Below are positions 1 to 16,700 of a stretch of 64,000 nt of DNA, piece by piece. The stretch is from positions 13,654,020 through 13,718,019 of the forward strand of contig OZ024742.1 of the NCBI GenBank assembly GCA_964016885.1, in the 5' to 3' direction. Source of the stretch: Eledone cirrhosa (taxonomy: Eukaryota > Mollusca > Cephalopoda > Octopoda > Eledonidae). The notes beneath the pieces are model-generated. The model saw nothing but the letters and a program-made list of their open reading frames with translations. It did no database searches and had not been told where the DNA came from. The position numbers and the translations under genes are program-made. How positions within the stretch are numbered: position 1 is the stretch's first letter; every line of letters starts with the position of its first letter.

Positions 1-400
1 ACTGAGACACACACTGAGACATACACTAAGACACACACTGAGACATAAACTGAGACACACACTGAGACATACACTGAGACATACACTGAGACATACACTG
101 AGACACACACTGAGACACACACTGAGACACACACTGAGACACACACTGAGACACACTGAGACATACACTGAGACATACACTGAGACACATACTGATACAT
201 ACACTGAGACACACACTGAGCCATACACTGAGACATACACTGAGACATACACTGGCACATACACTGTGACATACACTGAGACAAACAATGAGACACACAC
301 TAAGACACACACTGAGACACACACTGAGACATACACTGATACACACACTGACACATACGCTGAGTCATACACTGAGACATACACTGACACATACACTGAG

Positions 401-2329
401 AGAGACACCGAGACGCACACTGAGACACACACTGAGACATACACTGAGACATACACTGAGACACACACTGAGACACACACTGAGACATACACTGAGACAC
501 ACACTGAGACATACACTGAGACACACTCTGAGACATACACTGAGACATACACTGAGACACACACTGAGACATACACTGAGACATACACTGAGACACACAC
601 TGAGACACACACTGAGACACACACTGAGACATACACTGAGACACACACTGAGATACACACTGAGACATACACTGAGACATACACTGAGACACACACTGAG
701 ACACACTCTGAGACATACACTGAGGCATACACTGAGACATACACTGAGACATACACTGAGACACACACTGAGACACACACTGAGACATACACTGAGACAT
801 ACACTGAGACACACACTGAGACATACACTGAGACATACACTGAGACACACACTGAGACACACTCAGACACACACTCAGACACACACTCAGACACACACTG
901 AGACATACAGTGAGACACACACTGAGACATACACTGAGACACACACTGACACACATACTGAGACACACACTGAGACACACACTGAGACATACACTGAGAC
1001 ATACACTGAGACATACACTGACACATACACTGAGACACACATTGAGACACACACTGAGACACACACTGAGACACACAGAGAGACACACACTGAGACATAC
1101 ACTGGGACACACTGAGACATACACTGAAACACACACTGAGACACACACTGAGACACACACTGAGACACTCACTGAGACACACTGATTCACACAGTGAGAC
1201 GCACACTGAGACACACTCTGAGACACACACTGAGACATACACTGAGACACACACTTAGACACACACTGAGACACACACTGAGACATACACTGAGACACAC
1301 ACTGAGACATACACTGAGACATACACTGAGACATACACTGAGACATACACTGAGACATACACTGAGACATACACTGAGACACACACTGAGACACACACAG
1401 AGACACACACTGAGACACACAGTGAGACACACACTGAGACACACACTGAGACACACACTGAGACACAAACAGAGACACACACTGAGACACAAACTGAGCC
1501 ACACACTGAGACACACACTGAGGCATACTGAGACACACACTGAGACACACACTGAGACACACACTGAGACATACACTGAGACATACATTGAGGCACACTG
1601 AGACACACACTGAGACATACACTGAGACACACACTGAGACACACACTGAGACACACATTGAGACACACACTGAGACATAAACTGAGACACACACTGAGAC
1701 ACACACTGAGACACACACTGAGACACACACTTAGACATACACTGAGACATACACTGAGAACACACTGAGACACACACTGAGACACACACTAAGACATACA
1801 CTGAGACATACACTGAGACACACACTGAGACACACACTGAGACATACACTGAGACACACACTGAGACATAAACTGAGACACACACTGAGACATACACTGA
1901 GACATACACTGAGACATACACTGAGACACACACTGAGACACACTGAGACATACACTGAGACATACACTGAGACACATACTGATACATACACTGAGACACA
2001 CACTGAGACATAAACTGAGACATAAACTGAGACACACACTGAGACACACACTGAGACACACACTGAGACACACACTGAGACACACTGAGACATACACTGA
2101 GACATACACTGAGACACATACTGATACATACACTGAGACACACACTGAGCCATACACTGAGACATACACTGAGACATACACTGGCACATACACTGTGACA
2201 TACACTGAGACAAACAATGAGACACACACTAAGACACACACTGAGACACACACTGAGACATACACTGATACACACACTGACACATACGCTGAGTCATACA
2301 CTGAGACATACACTGACACATACACTGAG
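401..2329 (+). repeat. Higher-order module of the 12-bp array, copy 1 (1,929 bp)
   Basis: The rare marker AGAGACACCG occurs at 401, 2330, 4093 and 11945. Flanking variant units keep the same order around each marker: TGAGTCA about 40 bp upstream, the ACAAACAATGAG unit about 120 bp upstream, and a run of three TCAGACACACAC units 440-470 bp downstream. The spacing from this marker to the next defines a 1,929-bp module. Phase is arbitrary because the repeat is continuous, so the coordinates are cut at the marker. The sequence from 1 to 400 is the tail of a preceding module. This copy is 166 bp longer than copy 2, a difference made up of gains and losses of 10- and 12-bp units. Confidence 0.8.
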
Positions 2330-4092
2330 AGAGACACCGAGACGCACACTGAGACACACACTGAGACATACACTGAGACATACACTGAGACACACACTGA
2401 GACACACACTGAGACATACATTGAGACACACTCTGAGACATACACTGATACATACACTGAGACACACACTGAGACATACACTGAGACATACACTGAGACA
2501 CACACTGAGACACACACTGAGACACACACTGAGACATACACTGAGACACACACTGAGATACACACTGAGACATACACTGAGACATACACTGAGCCACACA
2601 CTGAGACACACTCTGAGACATACACTGAGGCATACACTGAGACATACACTGAGACATACACTGAGACACACACTGAGACACACACTGAGACATACACTGA
2701 GACATACACTGAGACACACACTGAGACATACACTGAGACATACACTGAGACACACACTGAGACACACTCAGACACACACTCAGACACACACTCAGACACA
2801 CACTGAGACATACACTGAGACATACAGTGAGACACACACTGAGACATACACTGAGACACACACTGACACACATACTGAGACACACACTGAGACACACACT
2901 GAGACATACACTGAGACATACACTGAGACATACACTGAGACATACACTGACACATACACTGAGACACACATTGAGACACACACTGAGACACACACTGAGA
3001 CACACAGAGAGACACACACTGAGACATACACTGGGACACACTGAGACACACACTGAGACACTCACTGAGACACACTGAGACACACACTGAGACGCACACT
3101 GAGACACACTCTGAGACACACACTGAGACATACACTGAGACACACACTTAGACACACACTGAGACACACACTGAGACATACACTGAGACACACACTGAGA
3201 CATACACTGAGACATACACTGAGACATACACTGAGACATACACTGAGACACACACTGAGACACACACAGAGACACACACTGAGACACACAGTGAGACACA
3301 CACTGAGACACACACTGAGACACACACTGAGACACAAACAGAGACACACACTGAGACACACACTGAGCCACACACTGAGACACACACTGAGGCATACTGA
3401 GACACACACTGAGAGACACACTGAGACACACACTGAGACATACACTGAGACATACATTGAGGCACACTGAGACACACACTGAGACATAGACTGAGACACA
3501 CACTGAGACACACACTGAGACACACATTGAGACACACACTGAGACATAAACTGAGACACACACTGAGACACACACTGAGACACACACTGAGACACACACT
3601 TAGACATACACTGAGACATACACTGAGAACACACTGAGACACACACTGAGACACAGACTAAGACATACACTGAGACATACACTGAGACACACACTGAGAC
3701 ACACACTGAGACATACACTGAGACACACACTGAGACATAAACTGAGACACACACTGAGACATACACTGAGACATACACTGAGACATACACTGAGACACAC
3801 ACTGAGACACACACTGAGACACACACTGAGACACACACTGAGACACACTGAGACATACACTGAGACATACACTGAGACACATACTGATACATACACTGAG
3901 ACACACACTGAGCCATACACTGAGACATACACTGAGACATACACTGGCACATACACTGTGACATACACTGAGACAAACAATGAGACACACACTAAGACAC
4001 ACACTGAGACACACACTGAGACATACACTGATACACACACTGACACATACGCTGAGTCATACACTGAGACATACACTGACACATACACTGAG
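2330..4092 (+). repeat. Higher-order module of the 12-bp array, copy 2 (1,763 bp)
   Basis: Cut from marker AGAGACACCG at 2330 to the next at 4093. The order of variant units is the same as in copy 1 but with unit-scale indels. For example, copy 1 carries a longer run of plain 12-mers near 480-560. It also has private point variants, such as ACATTGAGACAC near 2418 and TGATACATAC near 2446. Its right part lies inside the left copy of the 7,852-bp duplication, so the module existed before that duplication. Confidence 0.78.
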
Positions 4093-5290
4093 AGAGACAC
4101 CGAGACGCACACTGAGACACACACTGAGACATACACTGAGACATACACTGAGACACACACTGAGACACACACTGAGACATACACTGAGACACACTCTGAG
4201 ACATACACTGAGACATACACTGAGACACACACTGAGACATACACTGAGACATACACTGAGACACACACTGAGACACACACTGCGACACACACTGAGACAT
4301 ACACTGAGACACACACTGAGATACACACTGAGACATACACTGAGACATACACTGAGACACACACTGAGACACACTCTGAGACATACACTGAGGCATACAC
4401 TGAGACATACACTGAGACATACACTGAGACACACACTGAGACACACACTGAGACATACACTGAGACATACACTGAGACACACACTGAGACATACACTGAG
4501 ACATACACTGAGACACACACTGAGACACACTCAGACACACACTCAGACACACACTCAGACACACACTGAGACATACACTGAGACATACAGTGAGACACAC
4601 ACTGAGACATACACTGAGACACACACTGACACACATACTGAGACACACACTGAGACACACACTGAGACATACACTGAGACATACACTGAGACATACACTG
4701 AGACATACACTGACACATACACTGAGACACACATTGAGACACACACTGAGACACACACTGAGACACACAGAGAGACACACACTGAGACATACACTGGGAC
4801 ACACTGAGACACACACTGAGACACTCACTGAGACACACTGAGACACACACTGAGACGCACACTGAGACACACTCTGAGACACACACTGAGACATACACTG
4901 AGACACACACTTAGACACACACTGAGACACACACTGAGACATACACTGAGACACACACTGAGACATACACTGAGACATACACTGAGACATACACTGAGAC
5001 ATACACTGAGACATACACTGAGACATACACTGAGACACACACTGAGACACACACAGAGACACACACTGAGACACACAGTGAGACACACACTGAGACACAC
5101 ACTGAGACACACACTGAGACACAAACAGAGACACACACTGAGACACACACTGAGCCACACACTGAGACACACACTGAGGCATACTGAGACACACACTGAG
5201 ACACACACTGAGACACACACTGAGACATACACTGAGACATACATTGAGGCACACTGAGACACACACTGAGACATACACTGAGACACACAC
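4093..5290 (+). repeat. Higher-order module of the 12-bp array, partial copy 3
   Basis: Starts at marker AGAGACACCG (4093) and follows the copy 2 order of variants (three TCAGACACACAC units, then GAGAGACACAC and GGGACACACTGAG). Similarity ends near 5,290, where the array switches to a different variant order containing ACAAACTGCGACAC. The right end is approximate. The same partial module reappears at +7,852 (11945 onward) as part of the large duplication. Confidence 0.7.
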
Positions 5291-8200
5291 TGAGACACAC
5301 ACTGAGACACAAACTGCGACACACACTTAGACACACACTGAGACACACTGAGACACACACTGAGACACACACTGAGACACACTGAGACATACACTGAGAC
5401 GTACACTGAGACACATACTGATACATACACTGAGACACACACTGAGACATACACTGATACATACACTGCGACATACACTGACACATACACTGAGACATAC
5501 ACTGAGACAAACAATGAGACACACACTGAGACACACACTGAGACACACTGAGACATACACTGATACATACACTGAGACACATACTGAGACACACACGGCG
5601 ACACACACTGAGACATACACTGAGACACACACTGAGACACACACTGAGACACACTGAAACATACACTGACACATACACTGAGACATGCACTGAGACACTC
5701 ACTGAGGCACACACTGAGACATACACTGATACATACACTGAGACACACACTGAGACACTCACTGAGACATACACTGAGACATACACTGAGACACACACTG
5801 AGACACACACTGAGACATACACTGAGACACACACTCAGACACACACTGAGACACACACTGAGACACCCACTGAGACACACACTGAGACAAACACTAAGAC
5901 ACACACTGAGACAAACACTGAGACACACACTGAGACAAACTGATACACACTGAGACATGCACTGAGACATACACTGAGACACACACTGAGACACACACTG
6001 AGACACACACTGAGACAGACACTGAGACGCACACTGAGACATAAACTGAAACACTCACTGAGACAAACTGAGACACACACTGAGACATACACTGCAACAC
6101 ACACTGAGACAAACTGAGACATACACTGAGACATACACTGAGACATACACTGACACATACACTGAGACACACACTGAGACACACACTGAGACACTCACTG
6201 AGACACACTGAGACATACACTGAGACATACACTGAGACACACACTGAGACACACTGAGACATACACTGAGACACACACTGAGATACACACTGAGACACAC
6301 AATCAGACATACACTGAGACACACACTGAGACACACACTGAGACACACATTGAGACACACACTGTGACACACACTGAACCACACACTAAGACACACACTG
6401 AGACATACACAGAGACACACTGAGACACACACTGAGACACACACTGAGACATACACTGAGACACACTGAGACACACACTGAGACATACACTGAGACACAC
6501 ACTGAGAGACACACTGAGACACACACTGAGACATACACTGAGACATACACTGAGACATACACTGACACATACACTGAGACACACACTGAGACACACACTG
6601 AGACATACACTTAGACATACACTGAGACATACACTGAGAACACACTGAGACACACACTGAGACACACACTAAGACATACACTGAGACATACACTGAGACA
6701 CACACTGAGACATACACTGAGACATACACTGAGACACACACTGACACACACATTGAGACACACACTGAGACATACACTGAGACACACAGTGAGACACACA
6801 CTGAGACACACACTGAGACACACACTTAGACATACACTGAGACATACACTGAGAACACACCGAGACACACACTGAGACACACACTAAGACATACACTGAG
6901 ACATACACTGAGACACACACTGAGACACACACTGAGACATACACTGAGACACACACTGAGACATAAACTGAGACACACACTGAGACATACACTGAGACAT
7001 ACACTGAGACATACACTGAGACACACACTGAGACACACACTGAGACACACACTGAGACACACTGAGACACACACTGAGACACACACTGAGACACACTGAG
7101 ACATACACTGAGACATACACTGAGACACATACTGATACATACACTGAGACACACACTGAGACATACAGTGAGACATACACTGAGACATACACTGAGACAC
7201 ACACTGAGATACACACTGAGACATACACTGAGACATACACTGAGACACACACTGAGACACACTCTGAGACATACACTGAGGCATACACTGAGACATACAC
7301 TGAGACATACACTGAGACACACGCTGAGACACACACTGAGACATACACTGAGACATACAGTGAGACACACACTGAGACATACACTGAGACACACACTGAC
7401 ACACATACTGAGACACACACTGAGACGCACACTGAGACATACACTGAGACATACACTGAGACATACACTGAGACATACACTGACACATACACTGAGACAC
7501 ACACTGAGACACTCACTGAGACACACTGAGACACACACTGAGACGCACAATGAGACACACTATGAGACACACACTGAGACATACACTGAGACACACACTT
7601 AGACACACACTGAGACACACACTGAGACATACACTGAGACACACACTGAGACATACACTGAGACATACACTGAGACATACACTGAGACATACACTGAGAC
7701 ATACACTGAGACACACACTGAGACACACACTGAGACACACACTGAGACACACACTGAGACACACACTGAGACACACACTGAGACACACACAGAGACACAC
7801 ACTGAGCCACACACTGAGCCACACACTGAGACATACACTGAGACATACATTGAGACACACTGAGACACACACTGAGACATACAATGAGACACACACTGAG
7901 ACACACACTGAGACACAAACTGCGACACACACTTAGACACACACTGAGACACACTGAGACACACACTGAGACACACACTGAGACACACTGAGACATACAC
8001 TGAGACATACACTGAGACACATACTGATACATACACTGAGACACACACTGAGACATACACTGAGACATACACTGCGATATACACTGACACATACACTGAG
8101 ACATACACTGAGACAAACAATGAGACACACACTGAGACACACACTGAGACACACTGAGACATACACTGATAATACACTGAGACACATACTGAGACACACA

Positions 8201-8849
8201 CTACGACACACACTGAGACATACACTGAGACACACACTGAGACACACACTGAGACACACTGAAACATACACTGACACATACACTGAGACATGCACTGAGA
8301 CACTCACTGAGGCACACACTGAGACATACACTGATAAATACACTGAGACACACACTGAGACACTCACTGAGACATACACTGAGACATAAATTGAGACACA
8401 CACTGAGACACGCACTGAGACACACACTGAGACACACTGAGACACACACTGAGACACACACTGAGACATACACTGAGACACACACTGAAACACACACTGA
8501 GACACACACTGAGACATACAGTGAGACACACACTGAGACACACTGAGACACACAATGAGACACACACTGAGACACACTGAGACATACACTGATACATACA
8601 CTGAGACACACACTGAGACATACACTGAGACACACACTGAGACATACACTGAGTCATACACTGAGACATACACTGACATATACACTGAGACATACACTGA
8701 GACACACACTGAGACACACACTGAGACATACACTGAGACACACACTGAGACATACACTAAGACACACTCTGAGACATACACTGAGACATACACTGAGACA
8801 CACTGAGACGTACAGTGAGACACACACTGAGACATACACTGAGACACAC

Positions 8850-10639
8850 ACTGAGACACACACTGAGACACACACTGAGACACACACTGAGACATACACT
8901 GAGACACATACTGAGACATACACTGAGACACACACTGAGACATACAATGAGACATACACTGAGACACACACTGAGACACACACTGAGACACACACTGAGA
9001 CACACACTGAGACATACACTGAGACACACACTGAGATACACACTGAGAGATACACTGAGACATACACTGAGACACACACTGAGACACACTCTGAGACATA
9101 CACTGAGACATACACTGAGACACACACTGAGATACACACTGAGACATACATTGAGACATACACTGAGACACACACTGAGACACACTCTGAGACACACACT
9201 GAGACATACACTGAGACATACACTGAGACACACACTGAGACACACACTGAGACATACACTGAGACATACACTGAGACATACACTGAGACATACACTGAGA
9301 CATACACTGACACATACACTGAGACACACACTGAGACACACACTGAGACATACACTGAGACACACACTGAGACATACACTGAGACATACACTGAGACATA
9401 CACTGAGACACCCACTGAAACACACACTGAGACACAAACTGAGACATACACTGATACATACACTGATACATACACTGAGACACACACTGAGACACACACT
9501 GAGACATACACTGAGACATACACTGAGACATACATTGAGACACACACTGAGACACACACTGAGACATACACTGAGACATACACTGAGACATACACTGAGA
9601 CATACACTGAGACATACACTGAGACACACACTGAAACACACTGAAACATACACTGAGACACACACTGAGACACACTGAGACACACACTGAATCATACACT
9701 GAGACACACACTGAGACACACACTGAGACACACACTGAGTCATACACTGAGACTCTCACTGAGACACACACTGAGACACACACTGAGACACACACTGAGA
9801 CACACTCTGAGACACACACTGAGACATACACTGAGACACACACTGAGACATATACTGAGACACACACTGAGACACACACTGAGCCATATACTGAGACACA
9901 CACCCAGACACACACTGAGACACACACTGAGGCATACACTGAGACACACACTGAGACACACACTGAGACACACACTGAGACACACACTGAGACATACACT
10001 GAGACATACACTGAGACATACACTGAGACACACACTGAGACACACTCTGAGACACACACTGAGACATACACTGAGGCATACACTGAGACACACACTGAGA
10101 CACCCACTGAGACATACACTGAGACATACACTGAGACATACAATGAGACATACACTGAGACATACACTGACACATACACTGAGACACACACTGAGACACA
10201 CACTGAGACATACACTGAGACACACACTGAGACATACACTGAGACATACACTGAGACACACACTGAGACATACACTGGCACACACACTGAGCCATACACT
10301 GAGACATACACTGAGACACCTACTGAGACACACACTGAGACACACACTGAGACATACACTGAGACATACACTGATACATACACTGAGACACACACTGAGA
10401 CACACACTGAGACATACACTGAGACATACACTGAGACATACATTGAGACACACACTGAGACACACACTGAGACATACACTGAGACATACACTGAGACATA
10501 CACTGAGACATACACTGAGACACACACTGAAACACACTGAAACATACACTGAGACACACACTGAGACACACTGAGACACACACTGAGTCATACACTGAGA
10601 CACACACTGTGACACACACTGAGACACACACTGAGTCAT
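8850..10639 (+). repeat. About 0.9-kb internal tandem duplication in the 12-bp array
   Basis: Two adjacent blocks share the same series of variants. Anchors 896 bp apart are CTGAAACACA at 9631/10527, GAGTCATAC at 9737/10633 and GACTCTCACT at 9751/10647. Further left the spacing drifts, with CTGATACATA at 9463/10371 (908 bp) and CTGACACATAC at 9307/10167 (860 bp). The copies therefore differ by insertions and deletions of 12-bp units and are clearly older than the 7,852-bp duplication, which carries the whole pair again near 16.7-18.5 kb. The left limit is approximate. Confidence 0.7.
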
Positions 10640-10758
10640 ACACTGAGACTCTCACTGAGACACACACTGAGACACACTCTGAGACACACACTGAGACATA
10701 CCCTGAGACACACACTGAGGCATACACTGAGACACACACTGAGACACACACTGAGACA

Positions 10759-13700
10759 TACACTGAGACATACACTGAGACATACACTGAGACATACACT
10801 GACACATACACTGAGACACACATTGAGACACACACTGAGACACACACTGAGACACACAGAGAGACACACACTGAGACATACACTGGGACACACTGAGACA
10901 CACACTGAGACACTCACTGAGACACACTGAGACACACACTGAGACGCACACTGAGACACACTCTGAGACACACACTGAGACATACACTGAGACACACACT
11001 TAGACACACACTGAGACACACACTGAGACATACACTGAGACACACACTGAGACATACACTGAGACATACACTGAGACATACACTGAGACATACACTGAGA
11101 CACACACTGAGACACACACAGAGACACACACTGAGACACACAGTGAGACACACACTGAGACACACACTGAGACACACACTGAGACACAAACAGAGACACA
11201 CACTGAGACACACACTGAGCCACACACTGAGACACACACTGAGGCATACTGAGACACACACTGAGAGACACACTGAGACACACACTGAGACATACACTGA
11301 GACATACATTGAGGCACACTGAGACACACACTGAGACATAGACTGAGACACACACTGAGACACACACTGAGACACACATTGAGACACACACTGAGACATA
11401 AACTGAGACACACACTGAGACACACACTGAGACACACACTGAGACACACACTTAGACATACACTGAGACATACACTGAGAACACACTGAGACACACACTG
11501 AGACACAGACTAAGACATACACTGAGACATACACTGAGACACACACTGAGACACACACTGAGACATACACTGAGACACACACTGAGACATAAACTGAGAC
11601 ACACACTGAGACATACACTGAGACATACACTGAGACATACACTGAGACACACACTGAGACACACACTGAGACACACACTGAGACACACACTGAGACACAC
11701 TGAGACATACACTGAGACATACACTGAGACACATACTGATACATACACTGAGACACACACTGAGCCATACACTGAGACATACACTGAGACATACACTGGC
11801 ACATACACTGTGACATACACTGAGACAAACAATGAGACACACACTAAGACACACACTGAGACACACACTGAGACATACACTGATACACACACTGACACAT
11901 ACGCTGAGTCATACACTGAGACATACACTGACACATACACTGAGAGAGACACCGAGACGCACACTGAGACACACACTGAGACATACACTGAGACATACAC
12001 TGAGACACACACTGAGACACACACTGAGACATACACTGAGACACACTCTGAGACATACACTGAGACATACACTGAGACACACACTGAGACATACACTGAG
12101 ACATACACTGAGACACACACTGAGACACACACTGCGACACACACTGAGACATACACTGAGACACACACTGAGATACACACTGAGACATACACTGAGACAT
12201 ACACTGAGACACACACTGAGACACACTCTGAGACATACACTGAGGCATACACTGAGACATACACTGAGACATACACTGAGACACACACTGAGACACACAC
12301 TGAGACATACACTGAGACATACACTGAGACACACACTGAGACATACACTGAGACATACACTGAGACACACACTGAGACACACTCAGACACACACTCAGAC
12401 ACACACTCAGACACACACTGAGACATACACTGAGACATACAGTGAGACACACACTGAGACATACACTGAGACACACACTGACACACATACTGAGACACAC
12501 ACTGAGACACACACTGAGACATACACTGAGACATACACTGAGACATACACTGAGACATACACTGACACATACACTGAGACACACATTGAGACACACACTG
12601 AGACACACACTGAGACACACAGAGAGACACACACTGAGACATACACTGGGACACACTGAGACACACACTGAGACACTCACTGAGACACACTGAGACACAC
12701 ACTGAGACGCACACTGAGACACACTCTGAGACACACACTGAGACATACACTGAGACACACACTTAGACACACACTGAGACACACACTGAGACATACACTG
12801 AGACACACACTGAGACATACACTGAGACATACACTGAGACATACACTGAGACATACACTGAGACATACACTGAGACATACACTGAGACACACACTGAGAC
12901 ACACACAGAGACACACACTGAGACACACAGTGAGACACACACTGAGACACACACTGAGACACACACTGAGACACAAACAGAGACACACACTGAGACACAC
13001 ACTGAGCCACACACTGAGACACACACTGAGGCATACTGAGACACACACTGAGACACACACTGAGACACACACTGAGACATACACTGAGACATACATTGAG
13101 GCACACTGAGACACACACCGAGACATACACTGAGACACACACTGAGACACACACTGAGACACAAACTGCGACACACACTTAGACACACACTGAGACACAC
13201 TGAGACACACACTGAGACACACACTGAGACACACTGAGACATACACTGAGACGTACACTGAGACACATACTGATACATACACTGAGACACACACTGAGAC
13301 ATACACTGATACATACACTGCGACATACACTGACACATACACTGAGACATACACTGAGACAAACAATGAGACACACACTGAGACACACACTGAGACACAC
13401 TGAGACATACACTGATACATACACTGAGACACATACTGAGACACACACGGCGACACACACTGAGACATACACTGAGACACACACTGAGACACACACTGAG
13501 ACACACTGAAACATACACTGACACATACACTGAGACATGCACTGAGACACTCACTGAGGCACACACTGAGACATACACTGATACATACACTGAGACACAC
13601 ACTGAGACACTCACTGAGACATACACTGAGACATACACTGAGACACACACTGAGACACACACTGAGACATACACTGAGACACACACTCAGACACACACTG

Positions 13701-16700
13701 AGACACACACTGAGACACCCACTGAGACACACACTGAGACAAACACTAAGACACACACTGAGACAAACACTGAGACACACACTGAGACAAACTGATACAC
13801 ACTGAGACATGCACTGAGACATACACTGAGACACACACTGAGACACACACTGAGACACACACTGAGACAGACACTGAGACGCACACTGAGACATAAACTG
13901 AAACACTCACTGAGACAAACTGAGACACACACTGAGACATACACTGCAACACACACTGAGACAAACTGAGACATACACTGAGACATACACTGAGACATAC
14001 ACTGACACATACACTGAGACACACACTGAGACACACACTGAGACACTCACTGAGACACACTGAGACATACACTGAGACATACACTGAGACACACACTGAG
14101 ACACACTGAGACATACACTGAGACACACACTGAGATACACACTGAGACACACAATCAGACATACACTGAGACACACACTGAGACACACACTGAGACACAC
14201 ATTGAGACACACACTGTGACACACACTGAACCACACACTAAGACACACACTGAGACATACACAGAGACACACTGAGACACACACTGAGACACACACTGAG
14301 ACATACACTGAGACACACTGAGACACACACTGAGACATACACTGAGACACACACTGAGAGACACACTGAGACACACACTGAGACATACACTGAGACATAC
14401 ACTGAGACATACACTGACACATACACTGAGACACACACTGAGACACACACTGAGACATACACTTAGACATACACTGAGACATACACTGAGAACACACTGA
14501 GACACACACTGAGACACACACTAAGACATACACTGAGACATACACTGAGACACACACTGAGACATACACTGAGACATACACTGAGACACACACTGACACA
14601 CACATTGAGACACACACTGAGACATACACTGAGACACACAGTGAGACACACACTGAGACACACACTGAGACACACACTTAGACATACACTGAGACATACA
14701 CTGAGAACACACCGAGACACACACTGAGACACACACTAAGACATACACTGAGACATACACTGAGACACACACTGAGACACACACTGAGACATACACTGAG
14801 ACACACACTGAGACATAAACTGAGACACACACTGAGACATACACTGAGACATACACTGAGACATACACTGAGACACACACTGAGACACACACTGAGACAC
14901 ACACTGAGACACACTGAGACACACACTGAGACACACACTGAGACACACTGAGACATACACTGAGACATACACTGAGACACATACTGATACATACACTGAG
15001 ACACACACTGAGACATACAGTGAGACATACACTGAGACATACACTGAGACACACACTGAGATACACACTGAGACATACACTGAGACATACACTGAGACAC
15101 ACACTGAGACACACTCTGAGACATACACTGAGGCATACACTGAGACATACACTGAGACATACACTGAGACACACGCTGAGACACACACTGAGACATACAC
15201 TGAGACATACAGTGAGACACACACTGAGACATACACTGAGACACACACTGACACACATACTGAGACACACACTGAGACGCACACTGAGACATACACTGAG
15301 ACATACACTGAGACATACACTGAGACATACACTGACACATACACTGAGACACACACTGAGACACTCACTGAGACACACTGAGACACACACTGAGACGCAC
15401 AATGAGACACACTATGAGACACACACTGAGACATACACTGAGACACACACTTAGACACACACTGAGACACACACTGAGACATACACTGAGACACACACTG
15501 AGACATACACTGAGACATACACTGAGACATACACTGAGACATACACTGAGACATACACTGAGACACACACTGAGACACACACTGAGACACACACTGAGAC
15601 ACACACTGAGACACACACTGAGACACACACTGAGACACACACAGAGACACACACTGAGCCACACACTGAGCCACACACTGAGACATACACTGAGACATAC
15701 ATTGAGACACACTGAGACACACACTGAGACATACAATGAGACACACACTGAGACACACACTGAGACACAAACTGCGACACACACTTAGACACACACTGAG
15801 ACACACTGAGACACACACTGAGACACACACTGAGACACACTGAGACATACACTGAGACATACACTGAGACACATACTGATACATACACTGAGACACACAC
15901 TGAGACATACACTGAGACATACACTGCGATATACACTGACACATACACTGAGACATACACTGAGACAAACAATGAGACACACACTGAGACACACACTGAG
16001 ACACACTGAGACATACACTGATAATACACTGAGACACATACTGAGACACACACTACGACACACACTGAGACATACACTGAGACACACACTGAGACACACA
16101 CTGAGACACACTGAAACATACACTGACACATACACTGAGACATGCACTGAGACACTCACTGAGGCACACACTGAGACATACACTGATAAATACACTGAGA
16201 CACACACTGAGACACTCACTGAGACATACACTGAGACATAAATTGAGACACACACTGAGACACGCACTGAGACACACACTGAGACACACTGAGACACACA
16301 CTGAGACACACACTGAGACATACACTGAGACACACACTGAAACACACACTGAGACACACGCTGAGACATACAGTGAGACACACACTGAGACACACTGAGA
16401 CACACAATGAGACACACACTGAGACACACTGAGACATACACTGATACATACACTGAGACACACACTGAGACATACACTGAGACACACACTGAGACATACA
16501 CTGAGTCATACACTGAGACATACACTGACATATACACTGAGACATACACTGAGACACACACTGAGACACACACTGAGACATACACTGAGACACACACTGA
16601 GACATACATTAAGACACACTCTGAGACATACACTGAGACATACACTGAGACACACTGAGACGTACAGTGAGACACACACTGAGACATACACTGAGACACA

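Larger units (their letters stand above)
2907..10758 (+). repeat. 7,852-bp tandem segmental duplication, left copy
   Basis: Every variant unit I compared in this segment recurs exactly 7,852 bp downstream. Anchors are 4093/11945 (AGAGACACCG), 9751/17603 (GACTCTCACT) and the ACACCCAGACAC variant near 9900/17752. The copies part at 10759 versus 18611 (T versus C), which places the right boundary; the junction is ambiguous by about 25 bp because flanking units are alike. I noticed only three substitutions between copies: 5267 T/13119 C, 8508 A/16360 G and 8757 C/16609 T. No indel was seen, since the offset stays constant. Either a very recent tandem duplication or an assembly artefact would look like this. 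Confidence 0.93.

Noticed and set aside
266..901. Plus-strand T-E-T-H repeat frame resembling a low-complexity secreted protein
   Set aside because: No signal peptide or non-repeat ends are present; it overlaps R-H-T-L and minus-strand frames of equal quality, so it is a by-product of the repeat.
7933..10581. 882-codon minus-strand open frame, and dozens of similar long frames from 1 to 19,100
   Set aside because: They consist only of tetrapeptide repeats dictated by a stop-free 12-bp repeat, are open in several overlapping frames, and show no codon bias, domain, splice or start context. They are not listed as genes.
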